The notes below the pieces were generated by a model. The model worked only from the letters and a program-made list of their open reading frames with translations. It had not been told where the DNA came from and did not search any database. Of a DNA stretch of 64,000 nucleotides, positions 1-12,419 are shown in pieces. Origin of the DNA: Liolophura sinensis (Eukaryota > Mollusca > Polyplacophora > Chitonida > Chitonidae); the NCBI RefSeq assembly GCF_032854445.1, contig NC_088295.1, positions 61,239,249 to 61,303,248 of the forward strand. The letters run 5' to 3'. A program made the translations under genes and the position numbers. Each line of letters begins with the position of its first letter. The first letter of the stretch is position 1.

Positions 1-1854
1 TAAGATTTCTGATAAATTATAGATAGGGACATGGAATTGTCCGTGCCCAGCCTTCCTTTCCCGACACGGCAGCTTTGCCTTGCATGCTATGCATGATTTT
101 AGACATTTTCATTCCACTTTCTGCTTTTTTATCAAACTGAATTGCGCTCTGCATACAGAAACTGCCGATTAGTAAAGTCCTATGAAGTTAGCGCATTAGA
201 CTAATTAAAATACACTGCTGCCTCAAGGCCAGTAATTGTTCCATTTTCATACACTTTCAGTTTACTGAAATGATTATTTTATGCCACTTGTCTTTGAGTA
301 ACCATGATGTCACCGGGAGAACTGACATTTTCATCTCGTGAAAAACGTATTCCAATCTGTTTTAAGAATAAGGAGAAGTAAAAGTAAAGAGAAACAAATT
401 ATGCTACAGGTATGTCATCGGTTGTGAATTTGGAATAAGTGTCTTCGATCGGGAAAGTTATTTCAAAGTAGCCTAGTGTGGTGTTTGCAACTAAGGAATA
501 TGGGGAAGAGTTTCAGAGGGATGGATGTATAAAACCTCATTATCACAGAAAGCAAACGTACAAATGCCACCCTTTTGGATCTTTGTCAGGGCTTCTGGAC
601 TGGCGTTTACATCAACAGCTCCCCAAAGGCTGGATCGATGTGAGTTTTTTTATGTTGATCCTAATTCTTACCACCTAGTTTCCGGAAACCTTGAACTGCC
701 GCGGTTTAAGAATATAAAAAGATACCGGTGAGTTTTTATGTGTCTGACATCTGTATATAGCCCCTTCTAAGGGGAACAGCTGTGGAGTGTTGAGCGCTGT
801 CTCCAGGCGCTGATGCCCCCCTTCAACGTCAGGACGTAAAGTTCTGTTTTTATCATTCATATAGTACTCCGAAATATTCTGACGAATGACAGCAGCGGGT
901 CTTGGGAGCACCTTAAGACATGCTTTACTGGGCTGGCAAGAATTCTGATAGACCAATAACGTGGAATGATTTTAATTCACTTTGGCATTCGTGGGAGTGA
1001 AGTTTGTCCATGGAAAATAGTCGTATTCTGCCTATGTGTTTCAGGATATAAACAACTTGTGTGCTATCAGTCACCCAAGATCTAATAAACACAACTTATA
1101 TTCTTCGCCGAATTTACGATTTTGCCACTTGGTCCGACACACAGTGCTCTACAATGTTAATCATCATTATTTATGGCATTTGTCTTTGTGAATCTTTTAC
1201 ATCTCACTGGAGGATTAGTGAATAAGCTGATCAAATACAGGTCCGCTTCAAGACAGCTATACTGTTCAAGAAATTGTTTATACCATTTAACCACATTTTC
1301 CGATTTTGACGCCAAATCGAGGCAATATTAAAGGGTATTGACAAAAACAGATTCTTATCTGAACACGAGGAATGTCTCCATTTGTTAATATTGGGAAAGT
1401 GTTTTTTGTTGTATTTGGAATTATCATTAGTCTTCGTTATCCTCGTTCGATATAAAACAAAAATATTTCCAGGTTTTGGAAGACGATTCATTCTTATTCC
1501 GATCCTCACATTACCGCTCTGTTCATCTCTTAACAGCTATTTTCACGAATATAGGCCTTCTTGTAGCATTCAACAGCACCAAACTTCAAGGCTTCATTAA
1601 CTACAATCTAGGATAATTTAATTATCGCAAAATGAATATGACATATGGTACATCAGAGAACCTCGAGGATGGACAACAACTATAGAGACATAAGCTACGT
1701 CCAAAGATTTGAGACCATTTCATCATGATTGCCAGGAAGGAGACTATGGCAACATAACGGAGTTTATTGGTGATTGCAAAGACTATGTTAGCTTCATTTA
1801 TTTGGTATGTTTTGAATAGACAATTGTGTGTAATATTGTTATGCACAAGGCAAT
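1..1854. other. Unassigned AT-rich DNA, no gene seen
   Basis: No repeat module shared with the rest of the window was recognised here. Several frames of 60-95 codons exist on both strands, for example at 675-956 on the minus strand, but none shows a recognisable domain, biased codon use or convincing splice borders. It may be intron or intergenic DNA of a gene lying to the left. Confidence 0.5.
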
Positions 1855-1992
1855 GGCCAGTTGAGGGGAATATCGTTTTGGTCAGCTGAGGCGAATATCC
1901 ATTAGGCCAGCTGAGGCGAATATCCCTGTGGTCTGTTGAGGCGAATATCCCTGTGGTCAGTTAAGGCGAATATCCCTGTGGTCAGTTGAGGC
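1855..1992 (+). repeat. 25-bp tandem repeat, about 5.5 copies
   Basis: Units start at 1855, 1880, 1905, 1930, 1955 and 1980 (the last one partial). Each begins with a form of 'ggtcagttgaggcgaatat' and ends in a variable stretch of about 6 bases. The three central units share the ending 'ccctgt', while the outer ones differ, which is the usual pattern when the inside of an array is homogenised. Twenty-five is not a multiple of three, so it is unlikely to code for a repeated peptide. Confidence 0.93.
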
Positions 1993-3100
1993 TGGGATTA
2001 AAACATAAGAGTTATGAGAATATTTATGACATAATTTGAAATAAAAGTATGGTCAAAATTTAGGTTCAACACATGTGTTTGTTGAAAAGAGCAAATTCTA
2101 GTGCAAATATTTTATAATAATAATGTTATTTTCAGGTCTTTATCTTTAAAGCGAAATCGAAAAAAATATTGAAGACCACATTTACCACTAAGTTTTGGCA
2201 CTCTTTCAACTGAACTTTATGCAATTTTTAGGTTTTCTTCACATTTAAGTTTTGAGTCCTTCGATATATTTTATTATGTTTAGCTCTAATTGCATCACAT
2301 ACTATTGAGGTCTCCCTTTCAGAGATCGATTGTCACAACTGGAAAAAAAGCAAAAGCCCTTAAACGATAAGAGCTATCCACCTCGATGTCTGCTGGAAGC
2401 TACCACGTATGTCGCTTGAATACTGTGACTTCAGATTAGCCATGCTTGTGACCTCGAATTTTTGCGGCCATTATGCTTTATACATGGTCAACGGGCGAAT
2501 TAGGTATTACATGATGGCGTGTAATTTTAATTAACAAAAAACACACGTAAACTTCTTTGCCAATAAAGCCTTTACAGTTGTCATAACGAATCACTGGGTT
2601 CTTCATATGCAGTCATATTTATTTGAAAATGGCATAGATTTTGTCCTGTTTCAATTAGACACAACAAGTCTGACAATTACCACACCCCGAATTCCGTCAA
2701 TATGTCTATACACGTCTTACGAAAAAAACCATGCCATTATGCATGCTCTCTAGGGAGAAAAAAGCCCTGTGATTCAGAAGAAACAATATCCAATTGTTTA
2801 CATGTAACATACCGAGGTAGTTTTATAAATGAGAAGTCTTTCTCAAAGCTGTAATGGTTATTAAATCTATCTTAAGCCATGCCTTTGAGCGTTTTTCTCA
2901 GCGTCAGATAAAGTTATTTGCCATAACTGATGACCGTTGACGTTGGGCAATAATCTGTAAGGCAGAGCAGTGACCACAGCCCAGATAACGGTTAGAGAAA
3001 AAGTCCTAACAAGTCCCAAGTGGATGAGGGTTTAACTTCATAATGAAGTTAATGAGAAAGACCTACTTAGTAGTTTTTGCAGCACCCATCACAATGCCAG
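1993..3100. other. Unassigned DNA between the 25-bp array and module B
   Basis: AT-rich sequence with no supported gene. No clear paralogue of this stretch was seen elsewhere in the window. Confidence 0.45.
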
Positions 3101-3159
3101 TACGCTGTTGATGTATAGTTTCTCCGCATTTCACATAGATGTTATTCATGAAATACTCA

Positions 3160-4950
3160 AGCAACTCGATGAACAGCAAAATATCACATGGATGAAACCC
3201 CTTTCATGTAGAGCAACCGAAGCTGCAGTTGTCTGGGTATTAGTAATTCGATTATACCGTCTTATACTAAAGGGTGGACAGTTGAGATTTTGTGCCACAA
3301 AGGAAGGGTGGAGAGGCAGTATAGGATTTCTCTAGTAGGTGACAACATAAAAGTGTTTTCAGGTTACAGAAAATTGATCATCTCGGTGGACAAAGAAACG
3401 TGTCCCTTTTGCTTCACAAAAAGCTCCTCAGTATTTCAACACATAGCCTATAAATCGCCAAGGTTTAGGGTAACACATCTCAGACAGGACCGTCTCGGTG
3501 GGTTTTAGTGCGCTCCACCTGTAGTACAGCTACACACAAGTCCTACACATATTTTATTACAGCCAGGATGTCATTCCAATAACGGCATTCTCTGTTTAAT
3601 ATAACCCTTCAAATCAAGTACACGGAGTTTGTGACACGTGAGCAACACCATCTCATACAATCTCCTTGAGCTCCTCTATTTTTCCCCTAGATACGACATC
3701 ATTTAAGACATCCTGACATTTTGTAACAGAGCCACATGAATGTATACTAAGTCAGAATACTGTTAGAATGACTCTCTGCATCTTCAGGAACTGCAGCTGC
3801 CGTCCATAAACTACCGTTATATCCTAAGTCCATTTGAACAATGATCAGATTTTGTGACAGAACACGTAGGCAAAGTAATTCTACTCTGTTTCGGTCACAG
3901 ACAGCCTTTTAGAATGTCGGAGTTCTGGAGTGCAATTCCTAGGTTGGCTAGCGTAATAGGCAGAAAGCACTGCCTGGTCCAAACTCAAGGGAAAGAACAG
4001 AGAAAAGGTGTTAAGACGCCTGGATTACATGGGCTTCCCGATTTTATATCCGCCCAGTGTGTAGATCTTTTTACTTCTCTCAAGCTAAAAGAAGTAAACA
4101 TTATTTTTTTGGATTTCGAGCACGTGATAAGAGGTTTTTAGATATATAGTGACAGCATGTGAATCATATCAAGATCATACTAAAATAGACGGGTATATAA
4201 CGGAACAACGTGCGATCATTGAGACCAATAAGAACTGTCGTGTCGTGTCTCTCACGTACATGTATAAACTCTCATAACAATCGGTCGGCTATGGGCAAGC
4301 GGTTTATATATATATATATTGATTCTACTGAGAGAGTGTGGTGTGAGAGCTAAAAAAGAAAGATCCCTTTGTTGATCGAGCTAATCAGGCTGCTGCTACC
4401 TGGAAACCCATTGAATGGACAACAGGCCGTTCTGGATCCGCAATGAATTCTTTTTTTTCAAAACAATTTAAAATGTGTACAAATTTTTTTAGTATGACGC
4501 TAAGTATGACCATAAAATAAATCAAATTAGTTTCGCCAAAAAAACAGCATGGTGTGATTTTTGTCAGAAATGTGACCTTGTAATATGACCATATCAGTTA
4601 AATTTGCAAACGTAAACGAATGCTTAGAACACAAATGCAACTATTTTAATATGCATGAATACATTTTTCAAAATCAGCGCTTTTTATCTGTTGATGTTGT
4701 AAACAGTGCATACATAAGGTTTGAAGATTAAAATTGTCTGTTTTTGTTGATTTGTGTTCTATGTTTAAGTTATAGTTTCATGTTGATGGTTTTAACATTG
4801 ACGCATAAAATTCTCCTGCTTTCAGTCTCATAGGTATAAAGCCAAATTCTACAGGTGTAGTTATGAACTTTGGTATTGTGCACGCCTGATAAACAGATTC
4901 AAACTAGAACATCCCTTTTTATCGTCAACGTACACTATGGAGTTTGGAAC
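3160..4950 (+). repeat. Module B, copy 1 (tandem duplicate with 5190-6480)
   Basis: This block aligns by eye, in order, with 5190-6480 at an offset of 2.0-2.1 kb. Shared landmarks are 'gtaggtgacaacataaaa', 'cctacacatattttattaca', the stretch around 3720-3830 (ending in a tract describing 'ctgccgtccataaa') and 'agagaaaaggtgttaag' near 4005. The same landmarks recur in B copies at 9.2, 14.9, 22.0, 36.0 and 41.4 kb. Near 4330-4400 it carries the 'gctaatcagg' end also seen at 16.36 and 23.56 kb. Frames of 70-95 codons inside it (3108-3335, 3854-4141) are not conserved as frames in the other copies, so I read it as non-coding. Confidence 0.85.
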
Positions 4951-5189
4951 AACTTATCTACAAACTGATACAGGTATCGTCTTCAAACTTCCCTCAGTTT
5001 TTTTTTTTAGGAAATGTAGGAAATTCAAAAACAGTGACAGCAAAGGTAGAAGAGGAAAATTACAATACAATAAATTCGAATAAATTGTCCTGAGACATAT
5101 CGTCTGCAAATAAATTGATAAATTTATCTGGTATCCTTGGTGCCCATTCTAGAATGCCACGTCCATATCGGTTTTTTATCACTATTCTA

Positions 5190-6480
5190 CCTACTCAGAC
5201 TTATTTGTCAGGAAGCGTTCCAGATTTAGAAGTCACACTTGGCTGGGCGTTAGTAGTAGAACTATGCCGCCTGCTTCTGAAGGGAGTTGATGTGTTGTGT
5301 CATGAAGGAAGTGTGGAGAATGACTATAAGATTCATCCAGTAGGTGACAACATAAAAGGGTGTTTTAAAATTGATTATCTCGGTAGACTAGAAAACATTT
5401 CTCTTTCCCTTCATAAAAGCTTCCTCAGTATTTTAGCATGTAGCCTATAAAGCGCTTACTTATATCCGACAACTTGTCACCAAGGTTTAAGGTAACACAT
5501 GTCAGGCAGGACCGTCTAGGAGGGTTTTAGTAAGCTCCAGCACTGTAGGCCCATTACACTCAGTCCTACACATATTTTATTACAGCCTGAACATCAATTT
5601 GGTAATGGCAATCTCTATTTAATATACCCCTTTTCAAATACACCAGATCGATTTAAATCTCTATTCAATATACCCCTTTACAAATACACCAGATCAATTT
5701 AACAGAGTTTCTGACACGTGAACAATAACATTTCGTACAATCTCCTGGGAACTTACAGTCTCTTCTCTTTTTTTCCCCAATAGATACAGCATCATTCAAG
5801 GCATTCTGACTTTTTGTGCCAAAGCTACATGGATGAACACTAAGTCAGAATACTGTTAGATTGACTTTCTCTACATATCCAGGAAATTCAGCTGCCGTCC
5901 ATAAATTACCATAATATCCTTTCATATACTAGTACTCTGGCCCATTTGAGCAATGATGAGATTTCGTGGGAGAACACGTAGGAAAAATAATTCTACTCTC
6001 ATAGACAGCTTTTTAAAATGTCGGCTTTCTGGAGTGCTATTCCCAGGTTGGAAATTGTAGTAGACATGCAACGCTGATTGATCCAGACTCGAGGGAAAGC
6101 ACAGAGAAAAGGTGTTAAGAGCCCTGGGTTACATGGACTCCCTGATGTCATATACAACCAAACTGGTATGAAGTGTTACGATTTACTTTTTATTCGTCGA
6201 TGCTGTACACAATGCATATATATAAGTGTTTTTGTCGATTTATGTTCTCTGACCTCACACTGTCCTCATAGAACTTACTCAAAAAGAAGCTATACTGTGA
6301 TATTGAAGTTTTTAAGCTTTGTACACAAAAAATCTTCTGCTATCAGTGTCGTAGGTGTAAAGCCAAATGCCAAAGGTGTCTGGTTTTGAATAGTTATAAC
6401 CTCAGATACTCTGAACTATGAATGGCTAAAGAAGAGACTGAGATTGGAACATCCCATTTCACAGATTTCGGAACAACATA
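5190..6480 (+). repeat. Module B, copy 2 (tandem duplicate of 3160-4950)
   Basis: Second half of a tandem pair. Homology runs from the 'ggctgggcgttagtagtaga' stretch at 5240 to 'ggaacatccc' near 6445. Offsets drift from 2,014 to about 2,100, so indels have accumulated since the duplication. The 111-codon frame at 5115-5450 is broken in all other B copies and is not called a gene. Its 3' part matches 4680-4930, which shows that the duplicated unit is longer than the B core. Confidence 0.85.
5611..5702 (+). repeat. 46-bp direct repeat, 2 copies
   Basis: Two successive copies start at 5611 and 5657. Both run from 'atctctatt' through 'caatatacccctttacaaa' or a close variant to 'caccagatc'. B copy 1 holds only one copy of this stretch (near 3590), so the doubling happened after the 3-6 kb tandem duplication. 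Confidence 0.9.
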
Positions 6481-6489
6481 TCTGTGAAC

Positions 6490-7970
6490 TATAGGAGTGA
6501 TACACGTTACACGTAAATAAGGTGTAATTTTTCTAGGAGATTTATCAGTGCAAATATAGGTTCAAAAGTGTAAAAATGTCAATTTCCGCTGCACATAGAG
6601 AATATTTCTGTTCACGTGTTGTGTTGTTATGTGCTTTAACGGGAATACAAGGGAAATGGAGAACTTCGAATTGTGTTCGTGCAGAAAATACATATATAAC
6701 TTAATGATTATACCATAACGTTGCAAACACTTGACTGGACAGTCGCAACAAACAAAAATGCACACGAAACACACGAAATGACAGTATATATTTTCTCCTG
6801 AGGTGCAAAAGACGAGCAAACATAAATGAACAGTTAATTTTTTTTTACATGTATACAAGGAACTCTAATGATCTGATGGAATCGGTAATGTTACAGCATA
6901 AATCAAACTGACACCACCATAGTTCCGGTTACTTTACACTACAAAGGATTAAGTTAATGGAAAGTTGCTTGTCAGTGCATAGTTATTTGACACCAAGCCG
7001 CCTATAGAACCGTATGTACATGTATGTCTATTTCAGCTCTTTTGTGATAGCATCGATCACTTTGATTGACTTTTACCTATGATGTTTCCGAATGAATTAT
7101 GGCGAATTATCGGTGTGCGCAGCGACATTCTGTAAAGAGTATCGTGGTATTACACGGATTAAAATCCCTTGCTTCCTTAACGCAAGTCACTTAAGTCAAT
7201 AACTATTCTACTTTCATGTCCATGCAATTTATAGAAATAATCGGCGATGAAGTATTCTTTAGAAGTTTATTTGTAGTCATACTGTAAATATGATCATTGA
7301 TTAGAATACTATATCTTTGAAATCCAAACGCAGGTTTACAAGCAAACTCGTGATTGCTATTGTTCAAACTACGATTAAATCGCTTGAGTGTTCTTTACCT
7401 CTCGCTATTTATAACGATGTTTTTATTTCTCTTTGTTTATGAAACAAATTTTCCTCCAATATCTTGTTTGGGAAGAGAACTAGAAATGACTGTGCAAAAC
7501 AAACATTGATCAAACGTTTAAGGTAAAGTTAAGAAAAGATTTATTAACATTATGGACTCGAATGAAAAAAAAAACAAAACATTTCTTTGTAAACAGTGAC
7601 TTTTTGGGGACATGTTTAAAAAGATTGTTTCAAAGGAATCACTTTCAAAGTAACTTTTAGCAAGTCAAGAATTAAAGAAAACTTCTGGAGTACATCTTTA
7701 CCTTGTATGTTTTACTGTCTTCCTGTAAGTATTATCTCTATCATGTATATAGCGTATTGGACAGTGAGACAGATAACGTGTTTTATTAGTGTCTACCAGC
7801 ATTTCACCAATGAACTCGGGACTTCAAATCCCACTGAATTTAGCTCCGGCCTCACATCAGTCCATGTTTAAACGACCGCCATAATATGTAAGTGAAAGTT
7901 TTGAATTGTGGGCAACTCATAATCCGAGCGAAATGAATATTTCTCATTAAGATTGTTTTGCTTAGTTTTG
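6490..7970. other. Unassigned DNA
   Basis: AT-rich sequence without a recognised repeat or gene. A 98-codon minus-strand frame (6562-6858) is cysteine- and phenylalanine-rich, with no motif I recognise, and is probably a chance frame. Confidence 0.45.
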
Positions 7971-8047
7971 ATTGATTTATATATTTATTTGATTGGTGTT
8001 TTACGACGTACCCAAGAATATTTCACTAAAACGACGGCGGCCAGAAT
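7971..8047 (-). mobile_element. SINE-A, 3' end fragment
   Basis: The + strand reads TTTA-type tail, then 'gattggtgttttacgacg', 'caagaatatttcacta' and 'acgacggcggccag'. This is the reverse complement of the 3' end of SINE-A as seen in the longer copy at 56803-57072. The tRNA-derived head and most of the core are missing. Confidence 0.85.
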
Positions 8048-8469
8048 TATATTTAATATTTAAGTATAATATTTACTCTAAAACCTCAACGCTCCACAGC
8101 TAAACTGCATGCCACTTTCTGATGACACACTGGGCCTGGCTGTCGTGTATACGAAGAAATCGGGGTACTCTCGCTTTCTACAACTAGTAATGCTTTATAC
8201 AAACACCAAGTTGGTAGATCGTACATGTTTTTCTGACATCCTTGTGATATAAGAAATTCTCTAAAGTAGAAAACGCGATATCTTCCGTGGTCATTACCTC
8301 TGTAGTCAGGGACAAACGCTTACAAACTTTCCTAGAAAATGTAGATTGTCAGACTTGTATACGTCGCTTTTGCCGTGCGTAACGTAACCAGCAGTAGCCT
8401 GGCTGAGCGAAGATATAGCATCACCAAGGTCAAGTTAGTCAAATGTCATTTAAAGCAAATGAAGTTTGA

Positions 8470-8720
8470 CTGTATCCAGGTGATATATATTTACTTCAGT
8501 TATGGATTTATTCTAACTCTTTGTGTAAATACATAAATAGTAGCAAATTACACGGCGCCTAACACCATGGTTTCAGGCGAATTAAGTAACAAAAGGCAGT
8601 GATGTTAACAGTAATTTATCAGAGATCACTGGTCTCGAATTACTCAAAATGCTGTATTGTCATCACATTTAACGTACAGTAACATTAAAACAAGACAATG
8701 GAAAGGGTTTTCAGAAAACG
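8470..8720 (-). repeat. Module D, partial copy (reverse orientation)
   Basis: Matches 42945-43185 in the same orientation: 'atggatttattcta', 'caccatgg', 'gaattactcaaaatg', 'aacattaaaacaa'. In the 43 kb copy a C-rich tract lies where this copy has ordinary sequence. Only the distal part of D is present; the conserved 'caccggttacgtgtgacc' core is absent. Confidence 0.7.
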
Positions 8721-9235
8721 CATAAATAACGACTTTAAACCGCAAGTACTCACTCAATCAGTGTTCTGGAGGGGTGACCTTAAGAGAACAGAAGATTGGT
8801 CGATTGTTTGGAGGTCGAGATAATTTTTATCAGTTTTATACGTTTAAGATACCATTGCGTTATGTCTTTTACTTCATGTGGATGGATAACTTTTTGTTTC
8901 ATGTGTGGTGATATAATTTAGTACTCTTTTGTATTCTATTATTAAAAAGAAATCAATTGATTTGGAAAGAAGTCAATCAAATGAGTTATGTTTTTTGTCA
9001 AAAAAGAAAACACAGTCGTCAGACAAACAGTTGTATCATCTCAGAATCTGAATCGGATGTTTATACCTTCTTTCAAAGAATTTGTGGATTTTCTGCCACT
9101 ACCTTTTGATGGGATGGTTTTGACAATAAATAGTAAGTTGTGGTTAATTACTCAGGTTGGACTTCACTAACAAAGGTTGAGGAATTACCCTAAGGACTTC
9201 CGTTTCCTCTATCCGCCAGTGGTCTCCTGGGTAGA
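8721..9235. other. Unassigned DNA
   Basis: No repeat or gene recognised. The 60-codon frame at 8988-9170 has no recognisable domain. Confidence 0.45.
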
Positions 9236-10100
9236 AGTCAAAAAAGTCTTCAGTATGCCTTACTATAAATATCCCACGTATTTATACGTTATTTGTCAGG
9301 AAGAACTCCAGACTTCAAATCTGGAATGTCGGGTTGCCTGCTAGTGATACGATTAGTCTTCAGACAACATGAAACGGTTTTTCAGGAATCGGAATCGTGA
9401 TTAGCTAGAGCTGGATCAGGAAACGATTTTCTTCCGCTTTCACATACGGTTCCTGTGTGGTTTATTATATATAAGGGTTTACTTATATCCGACAGCATGT
9501 GACCAAGGGTTAACGTAAAACGTCAGACAAACCCGTCTTTGAGTACTTTAGTTATGACGAGGTGTGTTGTTCCATTATACTCATCCCTACACAAATTTTA
9601 TTATCCCTGGAATAACACTGCGATTATTACAGATACTGACCCGTAACATGTTGTACAACTTTAGTAGAATATTATACTGGACACAACCGCAGCAATCTTG
9701 GGATCTTACCACCTATTTGTGTCCTGTCCCTAGAACCATGTTGTTAGAGTTTGCCTGTATGCGAAGTGTGAATACCAGTATAATGGTTATGTCTACATTT
9801 CCAAACCATGCACTTTCCTGTTTAAAATGAGCTGGCTATTCTTTTTTAATTGCCGTATATATTTTATCTTGGGAGACACTTGACCACGTACCACGTTTAA
9901 AGGATATATGACTGATCACCCATATAATCTTGAGACCTATTTGCCCTTTCTCTTAGCTTCCTCCTGAGTCTGGACACGGTACTATGTATATTAAACCTAA
10001 ATACTAATAGATCGACTGCCTGCATGTACACATTCGAGGAATGCTGCTTTATGTTTGAAATGGTCGCAATATTCATTTAAAATAGTGGCCTGATTTGATT
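9236..10100 (+). repeat. Module B, copy 3 (5' and middle part)
   Basis: Aligns with 14.87-15.90 kb and 21.98-23.00 kb. Shared landmarks are the 'gtcaggaa' and 'ccagacttcaaa' stretch, 'cgtgattagctagagc', 'tataagggtttacttatatc', 'ttattatccctggaat', 'gtgtgaata' and 'attcgaggaatgc' near 10032. It is cut off by a SINE-A at about 10.1 kb, and then module R begins. Frames inside it are not conserved in the other copies. Confidence 0.8.
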
Positions 10101-10104
10101 TTGA

Positions 10105-10290
10105 ATGAAAGTTCAGCTCATGCCGGCTTCCTCTCCGGCCGTACGTGGGAAGGTCTTTCAGCAACCTGCGGATGGTCGTGGGTTTCCCACGGGCTGTGCC
10201 CGGTTTCCACCCAACATAATGCTGGCCGCCGTCGTATAACTGAAATATTCTTGAGTACGGCGTCAAACAACAATCAAATAAAGAAGTAAA
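10105..10290 (+). mobile_element. SINE-A, 5'-truncated copy
   Basis: Contains the whole non-tRNA part: 'gttcagctcatgcc', 'ctctccggccgtacgtg', 'caacctgcggatggtcgtgg', 'taatgctggccgccgtcg', 'tattcttgagtacggcg' and an A-rich tail with 'caatcaaata'. The A-box half of the tRNA-like head is missing, which fits 5' truncation during reverse transcription. Two opposing frames of 64 and 105 codons here are by-products of the SINE. Confidence 0.92.
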
Positions 10291-10324
10291 GAAAATCGCT
10301 CTTTGCCAAAGCATACATTAGAAT

Positions 10325-11360
10325 TTTATGAAGGTTGACATTTTATACATCAGAGCCTTGTGTTGGCGGAAGGCTGTCTAGCCATTTGATGACACCACTC
10401 CATCTTACGGATTACTTGTCTACTTTTATCTTACACTACAATACTTCAGCTGTGATAAGGAAATTCCTATGAAATCATCGTTTAACAATAGATTTAATAA
10501 ATATTATACATGTACTTTTCACGGAAGAACCGGAATTTGCCAGTATTAAGGCTTTTCTAGAGAACTGTAGGACATGTAGATGAGTGTGGTGTTGGGTTAG
10601 CATGATACTCGTTGCTGTACCGAATTGTGAGCAAGTCCATGGTTTATCCAGAACACTCTATTCTCCTCTACCATAATATTAATAATAATAAAAAACAGAC
10701 AAAATTTTGCCTTAGGCAATACCATACTAGTGATGTAATAATTTTACATAATGAGTTCTAATGGAGACAGCAACAGTGTATTTGAGTTATCAGTTCTTAT
10801 ATGTAATGGCAGTAACTAAAGTTTCATACTCGTATACAGGCAGTACCTTGGACACGCTAGCAGAGCAGCAAATAGGACTACGGGTTAAACATTAAAAGTC
10901 AGCATCATCAAGAACTGTTTAATGTTTTCAGTGTGACAACACAACAGGAATAAACTTTGAAAGTGTGTAGCTGTTCTGTTCGTGTACGATTTAAAGACAC
11001 TTTGGATAAATGATGCAATTGCGATGGATTAAAGTATGAAGGGTTTTTATCGTACATTAGGGAATAATCTCAGAAGACATTGGCCATCGTCTACTTAACG
11101 CTAATGGCTAGAACACAACTGAAGTGTCCATCGGTGTGAAGGGAGCGCTCTGCTGAATTACTGCGGTCTAATCCCTTTGCCTAATCCATCTAATCCAACA
11201 CCGTGCCACAGTCAAAGCTCCAACTAACTTTTTTTCTGACTGACAATTATACATTTTTGTTGTGGCATTTTACACCTGTAGGCTGTAAGTGGAATGGCAA
11301 AAGTAGTGGCAGTGTAATATCTATGTGGTCATGATGTTTGTGTCAGATTTATAGTTGTGT
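10325..11360 (+). repeat. Module R, copy 1
   Basis: Aligns with 25225-25380 and 26700-28170, where a 1.3 kb hAT-like element splits it. Landmarks are 'agagccttg...gaaggctgtc', 'cggaagaaccgg', 'ggacatgtagatga', 'tttaatgttttcagt', 'gatggattaaag' and 'tttacacctgtaggctgtaa'. The copies are diverged, with many indels and no shared open frame. I do not recognise a function. Confidence 0.85.
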
Positions 11361-12055
11361 TGATGACAACACAGCGTTTGCAAAACGCCCACGCAAGACC
11401 TACATACCCTTGAAAGACAATTATTCTAAAAACTGAAGCATACTTGGCACTATCAACGCACCATGAAAATCTACAGCCAAATACATGCAGGCCATATAGA
11501 ATTGTGACCACAGATCAATTTGGTCTAAAACAAAGCAAGAGTAATTCCGAATATTGATGTCAACATATTTGGTATCTATATTTGGACAGAAAATTGAAGT
11601 TATGACCATATACATAGTAAAGAGTAAAAGGGAAACAACCACGCACAATCACAGAGTAAAAAACACAACTGAAAGTTACACGTAGAACTAAATAATCATG
11701 CGCTTGGGTAAACTTCAGAATCACAAAAAGCATGCATCGGTACCCACTGCAGAAAGAGAGAGTTGCACTGGGTATAAAACCTTAGTTTATACAATAGGAT
11801 TCGAACACGTCACTGATCAGATACTACTAAGCTATGATGTATCACTCTAAACGTTTCATCCACCTTCTTTGTATACCGTTAGATGGATTAACCTGACAAA
11901 AACATAACGAGAAACTGACCAGTAACTGTTGAATCAGCGACGTCATCTGAACATACTGTATGAATAAAGGAGAATAGCCAATCCATGGACGTTATGAATA
12001 GGCATAAAGACGTTAAAATGTGAACATGTGTACTGGTATGTGCCATTTTCGGTTT
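11361..12055. other. Unassigned DNA between R and D
   Basis: No gene or repeat family recognised. The two minus-strand frames of 60 and 75 codons (11329-11648) overlap each other in different phases and look like chance frames. Confidence 0.4.
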
Positions 12056-12265
12056 TTCATTGTAAATTCCACCACCTAAAACTGTTTATTTCGTAGTGCT
12101 AACGGGTGTTTAAACTGTAACAATTTCAGTATTTACTTGTACATGTATAACTAAAATAAAACCCTAACTAAAGTAAACTGACGAGAGCCAGAATTTCAAT
12201 GTTAACGTCTGACCATCTGCCAACTATCACACTATCTACGCTACTCAGGTTTTATTCTTTATAAT
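12056..12265 (+). repeat. Module D, copy (forward)
   Basis: Shares 'aataaaaccctaacta', 'taaactgac' and 'agagcc' and a degenerate 'gaccat' core with copies at 46.6, 47.0, 60.6 and 61.0 kb, and with reverse copies near 42.7-42.9 kb. The conserved 'caccggttacgtgtgacc' motif is eroded here. Confidence 0.65.
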
Positions 12266-12419
12266 TTCCTTTCTTTTTACGATCTCTATTTCATTATTTG
12301 TTCACATATCAAGGTTAAAATCCTAACCTTACGGCACACTAGGTGAGATCCATTTGCTTACAATTTTACACGTAGTTGCTTGACTTGAACAAACTATAAT
12401 CTAACTCCACAAACAATGA

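Noticed and set aside
3854-4141. 95-codon + frame in module B copy 1
   Set aside because: Not open in B copies at 6.1, 16.0, 23.2, 36.1 or 41.6 kb.
5115-5450. 111-codon + frame
   Set aside because: It covers module B copy 2, and the homologous stretches at 3.2, 9.3, 14.9 and 22.0 kb are broken in this frame.
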